Shown piece by piece: positions 24,773-32,482 of a DNA stretch of 58,131 bases. The position numbers were made by a program, and so were the translations under genes. Source of the stretch: Pseudomonadales bacterium (GTDB lineage: Bacteria > Pseudomonadota > Gammaproteobacteria > Pseudomonadales > Pseudohongiellaceae); the NCBI GenBank assembly GCA_022821865.1, contig JAJECW010000140.1, positions 1-58,131 of the forward strand, read 5' to 3'. The number at the start of each line of letters is the position of its first letter. Position 1 is the stretch's first letter. Under the pieces are notes generated by a model that saw only the letters and a program-made list of their open reading frames with translations, searched no databases and was not told where the DNA came from.

Positions 24773-25078
24773 ATGTCAAAGAGATTGTTCGCTGTTGTTC
24801 TGACAGACGAACAAGAAGTCGGGGTTCGCAATATCGAAAAAGCATTTGCGGAATCCGCCCGGTGCCGAGTTCGCGATGGCGTCTTTGTTGTGGCGCATAC
24901 TGGATTATCACGCGACATTGTCATCCGCGCCGGAATCTTCGAGGATACCGATACTGATGAAGGTAACAAGCCGGGTGATGTATCAGGCGTGGTTCTGAAG
25001 TTGAACGGGTCGTACACCGGATACGCAAATCAGGCTATCTGGGAGTGGCTGGAAGAAGCAGGAAAAGACATCGTCTAG
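24773..25078 (+). CDS. Unknown 101-residue protein
   Basis: A well-formed small protein preceded by a strong AGGAGAGGGG ribosome site. It starts MSKRLFAVVLTDEQEVGVRN, with later VRDGVFVVAHTG and SGVVLKLNGSYTGYANQ and the ending WEWLEEAGKDIV. The alternating hydrophobic start plus a helix resembles a ferredoxin-like fold such as in Cas2/SinR-type small proteins, but that is only an impression. The next gene starts one base after its stop, so the two form an operon ended by a terminator. Confidence 0.7.
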   Translation: MSKRLFAVVLTDEQEVGVRNIEKAFAESARCRVRDGVFVVAHTGLSRDIVIRAGIFEDTDTDEGNKPGDVSGVVLKLNGSYTGYANQAIWEWLEEAGKDIV

Positions 25079-25079
25079 C

Positions 25080-25298
25080 ATGGGACGGACAATCCACGAA
25101 AAAGCTGTAGTGGACAAGGATGTGTCCGAACTTCAGAGTAGCACCAGCGCCTTGCGGTCTGATCTTGATAACCTCGAAAAGAGACTGGACCAGCGAATTG
25201 ACGATGTGGAGAAGCACAGCGCTTCTAAAGAGGACCTACAACGGATGCGGATGAGGTCCGATTGGATGAGCAGGCTACTCAGCATATTTATACCTTAA
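25080..25298 (+). CDS. Unknown 72-residue coiled-coil protein
   Basis: The middle (DLDNLEKRLDQRIDDVEKH) has heptad-like spacing of Leu, Ile and Val and should form a coiled coil. The C-terminus (SDWMSRLLSIFIP) is amphipathic to hydrophobic and may touch a membrane. It begins one base after the stop of the 101-residue gene and is followed at once by a terminator, so both genes form one unit. No family is recognised. Confidence 0.6.
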   Translation: MGRTIHEKAVVDKDVSELQSSTSALRSDLDNLEKRLDQRIDDVEKHSASKEDLQRMRMRSDWMSRLLSIFIP

Positions 25299-25300
25299 GA

Positions 25301-25323
25301 AAAGGCGGGCAATGCCCGCCTTT
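25301..25323 (+). terminator. Terminator after the two-gene unknown module
   Basis: AAAGGCGGGC and GCCCGCCTTT form a ten-base stem around a three-base loop, two bases after the coiled-coil gene stop. The flanking A and T runs let it also act on the opposite strand for the convergent gene at 25350. Confidence 0.85.
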
Positions 25324-25349
25324 CCCGTCTTGCCCGGTGTGCCAGGGTT

Positions 25350-27203
25350 TTATTCGGAACCGGCCTGATCAATGTCCTTCCAGCTATAGAAGCCCATAAA
25401 CATTTCTTCCCAGCTTTGTTCGCCCCAGTGAACGTTGATGTTCGGGTCCGGGTTGTATTCATTCTGGGAGGAGTTGTCGAAAGCGCCGGTGGCGACGATC
25501 CGGGTGCCTGCGGGGACCCGCAGGGGCGTTTCGAGTTCGTGGCTCAATTGCCAGTTGAACGAGTAGGCGGGAACCGAAAGAATCACTTCCTCGCTGCCGT
25601 CCGGGTAGCGGGCGGTGAAGGCCATGCGCTTGCCGCGGAAATGCATGTGCGGCATCAGCGAGTAGATCTCGGCTTCTTCCGGGACGTGGGTCACGAGCTG
25701 CATTTCGTGGTCTTTGGCCTGGGCCGGAATGTCGATGGTGAAAGCATTGCCCACACCGCCAGACATGCGCTCTTCAGGGATTTCGCCCTCGTCGTAGAAG
25801 TAGATGGCGATTTCAGTGGCATCCACGGTTTCCCTGCCCGAGGTGGTATAGTGCATCTGCAGGTTGAGCTGCGAGCCGGCCTTGAGCAGACCGCCGACGC
25901 CTTCGGGGTTGAGGGAGAAGCTGTTGCCCGGGGCATATCCCGCCACGGAACCCTGGTTCTCGTCTCCGCCGCCAATCAGGCCGCTGACATCAAGATCGGG
26001 GTTTTCCGCAAAGATGCGGTCAATCGGCGGCGGCTCGCCCGCGGCAACCGCGGTGAAGATATCAGTGCGGATTTTCACGGCCCGCTCTTCCGGCAGCGCG
26101 TTGATCGCCTCGACTATCGCTTCCATGGGGTCCCGGCGGCCTTCGGGGGGAATTACCGTGGTAATGATATGGTGCAGCACTTCCGGGGAACCCGGAGCGA
26201 CTTCCGAACCGCGCACCCAACGGTCTTCGGCGAGGCCGAGATCAATGGGGATATTCATGTAATCCACCACGCCGGTGGCGGGGATCGTCTGGGGAGGAAT
26301 CTCGACGATGATGTCGGGCTCGCCGAGAACTTCGGCCAGGGTCCACTTGGTTTCGGGCCATTCAAGCCGGGCCAGTGGATCGCTCTCGCTTTCGGTGTTG
26401 GCGCCGGCGTCAATCCAGCTTACGAGCTTTTGCATGTCGGCGTCGGCGAGATTCATCTCGTTGCGTATCTTGTGGCCGACCTTGTTGTCGATCTGGCCCG
26501 GAGGCATGCGCCTGGTCAGGATCACTTCGCGAATCATCGGCGACCAGCCCTGGACCGCAAGCTTGCTGTCCATGGCGAAGGGGGCGATGCCGCCCTGGCG
26601 GTGACACTCGGCACAGTTCTCCGCAATGATCGGCGCGATGTCGTGCTCGTAGGACAGTTCGCCGTGTGCTTCGAGACTGCCGTAGGAGATTGCCGCGCCG
26701 TCGCTTGCCGCGCTGCCGAGTTGGATGCTGTCGCCAGCGAGGACCTGGTCGAGAACTCCGGCCAGCGCGCCGCCGGCTTCGCCGCGATACAGCACTTCAA
26801 AGGAGGCCGGATCGTAGACCACGGCTTCGTCCATGCGGCGCAGGCCGAGCAGGTCGGCCACAAGCTGGGTGTCGTCCATGAGCACCGGCAGGTCGATGTT
26901 CAGGGATTCGGTATCCGCCGCTACGGCTTCCCGGTCGCTGTCGAGGCCGGGATTGATGAGCATGAAAACCACGCCCTGCACTTCATATTGGCCGCGCAGT
27001 TCCCGCAAGGCCGCCAGGGCTTCGGCGTCGGTTGCGCCATTGGCCTGGGGCAGCAGCACGATGGCTTCCTGATCGTCGTACCAGGCCATATGATGGAACG
27101 CACCCTCGTGATCAATCAGGGCAAAATCGCCCACCCGCTCGCCAGCGTACAGCGGCGGGGCAAGCAGCAGGGCGGCAATGGCCGCAAGTGAATATCTCTT
27201 CAC
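25350..27203 (-). CDS. Redoxin/cytochrome c/copper-monooxygenase-like fusion, exported
   Basis: A 617-residue protein with a signal peptide (VKRYSLAAIAALLLA). Residues 20-160 resemble a thioredoxin-fold redoxin but contain no cysteine. A cytochrome c heme site CAECH lies at 197-201. The C-terminal half resembles PHM/DBH-type copper monooxygenases: VLHHIITTV, LNLQMHYTTSG and LMPHMHFRGKRM offer the two copper His sets. The GTG at 27203 was chosen because GAGGA lies eight bases upstream and the signal peptide starts there; an ATG six codons earlier is the alternative. The substrate is unknown. Confidence 0.8.
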   Translation of the reverse strand: MKRYSLAAIAALLLAPPLYAGERVGDFALIDHEGAFHHMAWYDDQEAIVLLPQANGATDAEALAALRELRGQYEVQGVVFMLINPGLDSDREAVAADTESLNIDLPVLMDDTQLVADLLGLRRMDEAVVYDPASFEVLYRGEAGGALAGVLDQVLAGDSIQLGSAASDGAAISYGSLEAHGELSYEHDIAPIIAENCAECHRQGGIAPFAMDSKLAVQGWSPMIREVILTRRMPPGQIDNKVGHKIRNEMNLADADMQKLVSWIDAGANTESESDPLARLEWPETKWTLAEVLGEPDIIVEIPPQTIPATGVVDYMNIPIDLGLAEDRWVRGSEVAPGSPEVLHHIITTVIPPEGRRDPMEAIVEAINALPEERAVKIRTDIFTAVAAGEPPPIDRIFAENPDLDVSGLIGGGDENQGSVAGYAPGNSFSLNPEGVGGLLKAGSQLNLQMHYTTSGRETVDATEIAIYFYDEGEIPEERMSGGVGNAFTIDIPAQAKDHEMQLVTHVPEEAEIYSLMPHMHFRGKRMAFTARYPDGSEEVILSVPAYSFNWQLSHELETPLRVPAGTRIVATGAFDNSSQNEYNPDPNINVHWGEQSWEEMFMGFYSWKDIDQAGSE

Positions 27204-27300
27204 GTCGTTTTCCTCATGCAAAAAGGGGGCGGCTCCGAGTCTGACCTCACAGGGAACAGGACCAATCCTAGCATGGATTGTTACAGGAATACCCGCTCAT

Positions 27301-28188
27301 TCAGCGGCTGGCCTCCACATTCATCTCGATGGCGTAGAGGCTGGTGCGCGCGGTCATGTACAGGGTCCTCCCGTCGCTGCCGCCAAAGCCCACATTGGCG
27401 GGCATCTGGGGCGTTTCGATGAATTCGATCTCTTCGCCGTCCGGGTTGCGTATACTGACCCCGCCGAGCCAGGTCAGGTAGACATTGCCGCGCTCGTCGA
27501 GAGTCATGCCGTCGGAGCCCTGATCGGCGAAATTGCCGCGATTTTCCAGCGAACCGTCGGCGGCGATGTCGAAGCGGTAGATCGTGTTGGTTTCGGTGCT
27601 TGCCAGATACAGCGTGCTACCGTCTTCGGTGCCGACGATGCCATTGGGCTTGGGAATATCGGTGACCAGCGCCTCGACGCTCTGGCGGTCGGGTGGAATC
27701 CGGTAGACGTACTCACCCGGCTGGGAGGGCGGTCCATCCGGCCAATTGTAGCGCGGGTCGGTGAAATAGATCGAACCGTCCGGATGCACCCAGAGATCGT
27801 TGGGGCTGTTGAGCGGCGCGCCATTGTAGCTGTCCGCCACCACCGAAAGACTGCCGTCGGCTTCCCGGCGCGTAATGCGCTGGGCGTTCTGTTCGCAAAT
27901 CAGCAGCGAGCCGTCGAGGTCGAGGGTAAGCCCGTTGGCATTGTTGCTTGGCTCGATGACGACTTCGAACTCGCCGCCAGCGCTGTAGCGCCAGATCTGG
28001 TCGTTGGGGATGTCGGTGAAATAGAGATCGCCCGCCGCATCAGTCACCGGACCTTCGAGAAAGCCGAAGTCGCCGCGAACCTCGGTGACTTCAGCTCCAT
28101 CGGCGATCAGGCCGCCGCCCTGGGCGAGGGCCTGTTCAAAAACGAACAGCAGTAACGAAAGGCTCAAGAGTCTTGCTTTGCGCATCAT
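27301..28188 (-). CDS. Exported SMP-30/gluconolactonase-like beta-propeller
   Basis: A 295-residue protein with a signal peptide (LLSLSLLLFVFEQALAQ). It has the SMP-30 pattern: FLEGPVTDAAGDLYFTDI (metal Glu and first blade), LNSPNDLWVHPDGSIYFTDP with the conserved Asn-Asp, and KPNGIVG then GSDGMTLDERGN with the catalytic Asp. The family hydrolyses lactones. Its start overlaps by four bases the stop of the 381-residue gene of the restriction operon, and AGGGG precedes it, so it may be read with that operon by accident of position. Confidence 0.85.
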   Translation of the reverse strand: MMRKARLLSLSLLLFVFEQALAQGGGLIADGAEVTEVRGDFGFLEGPVTDAAGDLYFTDIPNDQIWRYSAGGEFEVVIEPSNNANGLTLDLDGSLLICEQNAQRITRREADGSLSVVADSYNGAPLNSPNDLWVHPDGSIYFTDPRYNWPDGPPSQPGEYVYRIPPDRQSVEALVTDIPKPNGIVGTEDGSTLYLASTETNTIYRFDIAADGSLENRGNFADQGSDGMTLDERGNVYLTWLGGVSIRNPDGEEIEFIETPQMPANVGFGGSDGRTLYMTARTSLYAIEMNVEASR

Positions 28189-29330
28189 GGGTTTTCCCCT
28201 TCAGTTTCATCGTCGCCAATAATTTGGCGAACCATCGCATTGGTTAGACGCCAACGCAGGTTAACACGCTCCAGGTCCCCGGTAACAATGACGGGGTTTC
28301 GCGCCTCATGGGCGTGAACCGCCGTCGAGTAGTTTTGCTGATCAAGCGTCGCGCTGACTGAAATGGTTTTTCCATCCAGATCTACCTTGAACGTTACCTG
28401 CCCTTCAATCTGTTTCTCATCACGGCTCAGTTTCAATACCGTGCCAAATAGCTTCTGATCTGGTCGGGGCGATCTGTTGCGGAAAGAGCGGGCCGCTTCC
28501 TTGAATGCGCCTCCGTCGTTCTCGGAAAACCGCACGCTATCTCGGTTCCTGCTGGTCGGCCTCGTTTTCGCCCAGGCAATGCTTACCTCCAACCCGCGGG
28601 TGTCGTCCAGGAGCCTTGCGATCGCATCGCACAAATTCGCGCTGACGCCCGAGGCAACTGCGCGATCAAAAGCCGGGGCGCCGTCACCCGCGTGTGCTTG
28701 TTCCGCAGCGTCTCGCGATGCTTCAAGCGCTTCAACCAGTCTCCGCGTCACTTTCCGCTCAAACGGTTCATCGTCGAAATCAACCCAGGCCTGATCGAGT
28801 GGAATCTGAAGCAAAGGCGGAACGGGAGACATGATAGTGACCACATAACTACCGTACTCAGTCTGCCCCAATCGTACGTTTTTCATGTAATCGGCGGCTT
28901 CGCGGTTGGCGCCGGCCCTGTATACGGGCTGCGGAGCGCTGGTTGCGCAAGCGGCCGCCAAGAGCATCTCCCTTGCTTGAGCGACCATTTCCACGCCATT
29001 GTTAATGGGGACCGAGCCATCATCAGCCGTTGCGATGGACCGTACCCTGATTACGTCCTGATCCGCCCCGATCAACTCGCGATAAATGGAAACCTCGTCT
29101 TTACCGGCGAACTCAGCAAGAATGCCAATGAGGCGGGAAAGGACAGCAACATAATCGGAAAGCTGGTCTGTCCGGGGCAGAATCAACTCTGGCCGGTTCT
29201 CGCCAACGTATACGTCCGCGTGCTTTCCGAAAGGCTCCGTTTTCTTCCATCCCGCGCTGCGAGCGTAGCCCGCCAGCGCGGCAGGGGAAATTTCGGACAA
29301 CGACCGCGTGTCGAGAATTCGCACCTTCAT
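28185..29330 (-). CDS. Unknown 381-residue protein of the restriction operon
   Basis: No family is recognised. It starts MKVRILDTRSLSEISPAALA, has no signal peptide or membrane span, and includes GWKKTEPFGKHADVYVG, RTDQLSDYVAVLSRLIGILA, SYVVTIMSPVPPLLQ and QVTFKVDLDGKTISVSATL. The C-terminal quarter reads as beta-rich (VTFKVDLD, ISVSATLD, NPVIVTGDLERVNLRWRLTN). Its ATG overlaps the stop of the DUF4365 gene, so it is the last gene of a mod-res-DUF4365 operon. A defence role is inferred only from this tight linkage. Confidence 0.8.
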   Translation of the reverse strand: MKVRILDTRSLSEISPAALAGYARSAGWKKTEPFGKHADVYVGENRPELILPRTDQLSDYVAVLSRLIGILAEFAGKDEVSIYRELIGADQDVIRVRSIATADDGSVPINNGVEMVAQAREMLLAAACATSAPQPVYRAGANREAADYMKNVRLGQTEYGSYVVTIMSPVPPLLQIPLDQAWVDFDDEPFERKVTRRLVEALEASRDAAEQAHAGDGAPAFDRAVASGVSANLCDAIARLLDDTRGLEVSIAWAKTRPTSRNRDSVRFSENDGGAFKEAARSFRNRSPRPDQKLFGTVLKLSRDEKQIEGQVTFKVDLDGKTISVSATLDQQNYSTAVHAHEARNPVIVTGDLERVNLRWRLTNAMVRQIIGDDETEGENP

Positions 29331-29828
29331 GACAATGCTCCTGTGTCCGCTTTCCTCATAAGATTTCTGAGGCCGTCAACGTCAAACAGATTTTTTCTGG
29401 ATATGGATACCGTGACAGTTTCCGAATTGGCGGCTTCCGGCTTGTCACCGAGCCATACCCAATACGCGCAACGCCTCAGCACCAATTCGTCGGTTGAGAC
29501 ATTGATCCACATGGCTTCGTCTGCGGGAAGATCGAGTACGACCAACACTCTCGGCACCATGCTCGCATCCCGCAGGAGATCGTAGTTGCGGCGGCGAAGC
29601 GGATACCGGAAGCCATTACCCCCCCTCCATGGCCAGATTGGCAGTCGCCTTTAGCTGGATATCAAGAGTGGGTCGCATTGCGCCTCCGGCGCGAATCTGG
29701 ATGTCCACCCCGTCGCGGTCGAAATCCTGGTGTGCGGTCACATAACCGGCACCCGCCGCCACAGCTGCGACATAGGCCCGAGACAACGCCTCCTTGCGAT
29801 CGTTCCCGGTAAGCAATTTTCCGCTCAT
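29327..29828 (-). pseudogene. DUF4365-like protein gene, frame broken at a G7 tract
   Basis: The first part (MSGKLLTGNDRKEALSRAYV, HQDFDRDGVDIQIR, PTLDIQLKAT) and the second (NYDLLRDASMVPRVLVVLDL, DELVLRRCAYWVWLGDKP, VTVSISRKNLFDVDGL) together make a DUF4365-type protein. They lie in different frames. The break is at seven G on the coding strand (29620-29626): with six, MEGG would continue as NGFRYPLRRRN into the second half. DUF4365 is thought to be nuclease-like and is often found in defence loci. The start overlaps the res stop (ATGA) and the end overlaps the next gene. It may be phase-off, truly dead, or a sequence error. Confidence 0.75.
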
Positions 29829-32479
29829 ACGCCTATTTTCTCCAGTATCTGGGCTCTGGCATCCATGCCGTGCCTGACCTTTTCCGCAATCAGAAACAAG
29901 GCCCTGCCGTTGCTTCTGCGCTCCCAAAGCTCCCCTATGGTGCGCTTCTCTGCAGTGTCAACGGCTCCCCACAAATGTTCCCCCTTATACTCTATGACCA
30001 GAGTTCGACCGTCTTTCATTCGAGCGATGAAGTCGGGATAAAATCTGCCACGAGCCGTGGGTAGCCAAAAAGACGATGGGTGCTTTGCGACGTTCCTGAT
30101 CCAGAATTTTATCTGCGGCAAGCTGTCGATTGCTTGCGCGCAACGCATTTCCTCTCCATCCGTAGCGCCATCGAACGCGGGAACCCGGTTGGGACCCAGA
30201 AAATGCTTGCTTGGCTTCCAGTGGCCTCGATAACGGCGCTGGTCCCGGTACATGTCGTTGCGGAACTCAAAATTCGCATCGAAAGAAACTTCAACTTTGG
30301 ATTCCGGTCCGAATAACTGGCGTTGAAACGCCCTGTTTCGCTCTTTGCGCCGTATCGCATATATCCTGTCCTTTATTTTGCGAGCTAGAATGAATTTGCA
30401 TCGCATCAACACATTTATGCGCAGCGTTCTCACTTCAGTCAGATGGTGAACCAATTCGGTCAGCCATCGCAGAAGTTCGCCTTGGGCGATATCGGATTGA
30501 CGGACTTGCTGATCGAGCCAAAGAACCAGGTTTTTGGATTCCCACCCTTCGACATCCACTACGTCCACATCGAGTTTCAAATCTTCTTCCGAGACAAGAT
30601 GCTTCCAGGTTACTCGCTTCCCGTCCACATCGATCGCAAAATTCCGGGCTGTCTCCCTTATGGAGAACTCGCTTTCCTCAAACCTCGCGGGATGATCGAG
30701 TATGGACCAGTCGTGGTGCTCCATAATTGTGTCGATGTCCGGCAGTTCGAGTTCACCGTGAATTTTCGATAACAAGCTCGGAACTGCAAAGCTCGCTCCT
30801 CGCTCGGCGGGAGAAAATTGTTGCTGTGTAGCAAGTTGGTAGGTCAGAATAGCGTCCGCCACCCGCGTACCTTCTTGCATCGGCAGCACCTCGATGATTT
30901 TCTTTCCCAATTCAGGCGAGACACTGCCAAAAATCGTAATCTCGGCTTTGCCGTCTGCCGTCTCTTGAATCTCAATGTCAGGATTGCTGTTGAGAGTCGA
31001 TGCCAGTTCGGGAGAATTTGTTACGGTGAACTTGCAGGAAGGCCGCTGGCTGCTACTGCCATCTGGATTTTGCAGATCAAGAAGATCGGACATTGTCCCG
31101 CTGGTCCATTTTCCAGGCTCGATGCTGTTTCTGGCTTCGTCTTCGTCGAATCCCATCTTTACCAGTTTGTCAACAAGAGATCGGGCTGCCTCACCAAATG
31201 AGGGTTCGGAAAGAAATGCGTAAGCTCGATTCAACTCGTCGTTCTTTCTCCGTTGGGCGTATGGCATACGCAGTACGCGACCCAGTAATTGCTCCACCTC
31301 CGTGGCATCTCTGATGCGGGAAACCGAACAGAAGGCATAAGCGAAAGAACAGTCCCAACCTTCCTTAAGCGCCTTGACGGTAATTACAAACTCGATCGGA
31401 CAATGCGGATCGAATAGATTGATTCCGTCGAGTTCACGCTGGTCGCCGGTCGCGATTGCAATTTTTTTCTCCGGAATTCTCTCGACTTCGATCAAATGCT
31501 TTTTTAGCGCATTGGCAGTAACTTCCTTGTTTTTCGGTTGCGCCTGAAACAGCACAATTGGACGAAGATAATCCGATTCTTTTCTAGCGGTCTCGGCCAG
31601 AGATGCCCGACGCGCGATGACGTTGGTCACAGCGTTCTGCCAAGAGTCGTGCTCCGAGAGGATGACGGGAAATTTTATCATTTCCTCGTTCTTCAATTCA
31701 ATAGCGGTCACGTTATGTAGAATATTGGACTTGGCTTTGGGTGTTGCGGTAAATTCGATTATCGCGCAAGGGTTCACGCGATTTTGCATCTGTCGGGTTA
31801 ACCCGGTCACGGCGTTGTGAGCCTCGTCCACGATCATAAGCGGACGGTGCAAGTGCAAGAGATTCGCGAAAGAATATTTGGGTTTATCGTTCTTCAGCAT
31901 TTCCAGGCTGGACGGGAAGCTGGCCAGACGGCTGAAATGTGTTTCCATGTGCTCGTTGTGCGCGTAAACCTTGCGGCCCTCGGTGCCTGCCACACGGAGC
32001 GTTTGTATGGTCCCAACTACGATACAGCAATTGTTCTGCAAGTCTTGCGGGCGAATATTCGTAAAATCTGCGATGTCGAATACACGCACCCGTCCGCCGA
32101 AAAAATCATCCAGCGTCTGACGATAGGAATGTTGGGGATTTGCCAAGGCGTCGGCGGTTTGCGCCCGGATGGTGTTGGTGGGAACCAGCCAAAGCACCAG
32201 CGGAAAGTCTTTTTCGATCCATGCATTCCGGGCTACGCCCACAGCATGAGCCGCAAGGACTGTCTTGCCCCCGCCTGTGGGCAGGCGCAGGCAAACGTAG
32301 GGAATGTCTGGCAAGCCATCGAGTGGTTCGTAAGCGCTTGCATACGTTCCGAGTCGGGTGGCTTGTTCCGGTTCCCTGATTATTGATTCGTATGCGGTAG
32401 CAGGCCCGGAAACGCGAGTTTCTTCCAAGAAGCGGCGCAACAGGCCGAGCGTTTCAATCTGGTATTGTTTCAGTTCCAC
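29825..32479 (-). CDS. res: Type III restriction enzyme, Res subunit
   Basis: An 884-residue superfamily 2 helicase with Walker A PTGGGKT (residues 67-73), Walker B MIVDEAHNAV, motif III EFTATPKAKS and motif VI region VEQLLGRVLRMPYAQR. The C-terminal nuclease PD-(D/E)xK site reads FYPDFIARMKDGRTLVIEYKG (P-D then E-Y-K, shown as YPDFIA and VIEYKG). Type III enzymes need two head-to-head sites and ATP, and cleave about 25-27 bases away. It starts three bases after mod and overlaps the DUF4365 gene by four. Base composition is lower in GC than flanking genes. Confidence 0.93.
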   Translation of the reverse strand: MELKQYQIETLGLLRRFLEETRVSGPATAYESIIREPEQATRLGTYASAYEPLDGLPDIPYVCLRLPTGGGKTVLAAHAVGVARNAWIEKDFPLVLWLVPTNTIRAQTADALANPQHSYRQTLDDFFGGRVRVFDIADFTNIRPQDLQNNCCIVVGTIQTLRVAGTEGRKVYAHNEHMETHFSRLASFPSSLEMLKNDKPKYSFANLLHLHRPLMIVDEAHNAVTGLTRQMQNRVNPCAIIEFTATPKAKSNILHNVTAIELKNEEMIKFPVILSEHDSWQNAVTNVIARRASLAETARKESDYLRPIVLFQAQPKNKEVTANALKKHLIEVERIPEKKIAIATGDQRELDGINLFDPHCPIEFVITVKALKEGWDCSFAYAFCSVSRIRDATEVEQLLGRVLRMPYAQRRKNDELNRAYAFLSEPSFGEAARSLVDKLVKMGFDEDEARNSIEPGKWTSGTMSDLLDLQNPDGSSSQRPSCKFTVTNSPELASTLNSNPDIEIQETADGKAEITIFGSVSPELGKKIIEVLPMQEGTRVADAILTYQLATQQQFSPAERGASFAVPSLLSKIHGELELPDIDTIMEHHDWSILDHPARFEESEFSIRETARNFAIDVDGKRVTWKHLVSEEDLKLDVDVVDVEGWESKNLVLWLDQQVRQSDIAQGELLRWLTELVHHLTEVRTLRINVLMRCKFILARKIKDRIYAIRRKERNRAFQRQLFGPESKVEVSFDANFEFRNDMYRDQRRYRGHWKPSKHFLGPNRVPAFDGATDGEEMRCAQAIDSLPQIKFWIRNVAKHPSSFWLPTARGRFYPDFIARMKDGRTLVIEYKGEHLWGAVDTAEKRTIGELWERRSNGRALFLIAEKVRHGMDARAQILEKIGV

Positions 32480-32482
32480 GGC

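Noticed and set aside
25416..27191. 591-codon open frame on the plus strand
   Set aside because: Antisense to the redoxin/cytochrome/copper protein, whose heme and copper motifs are clear.
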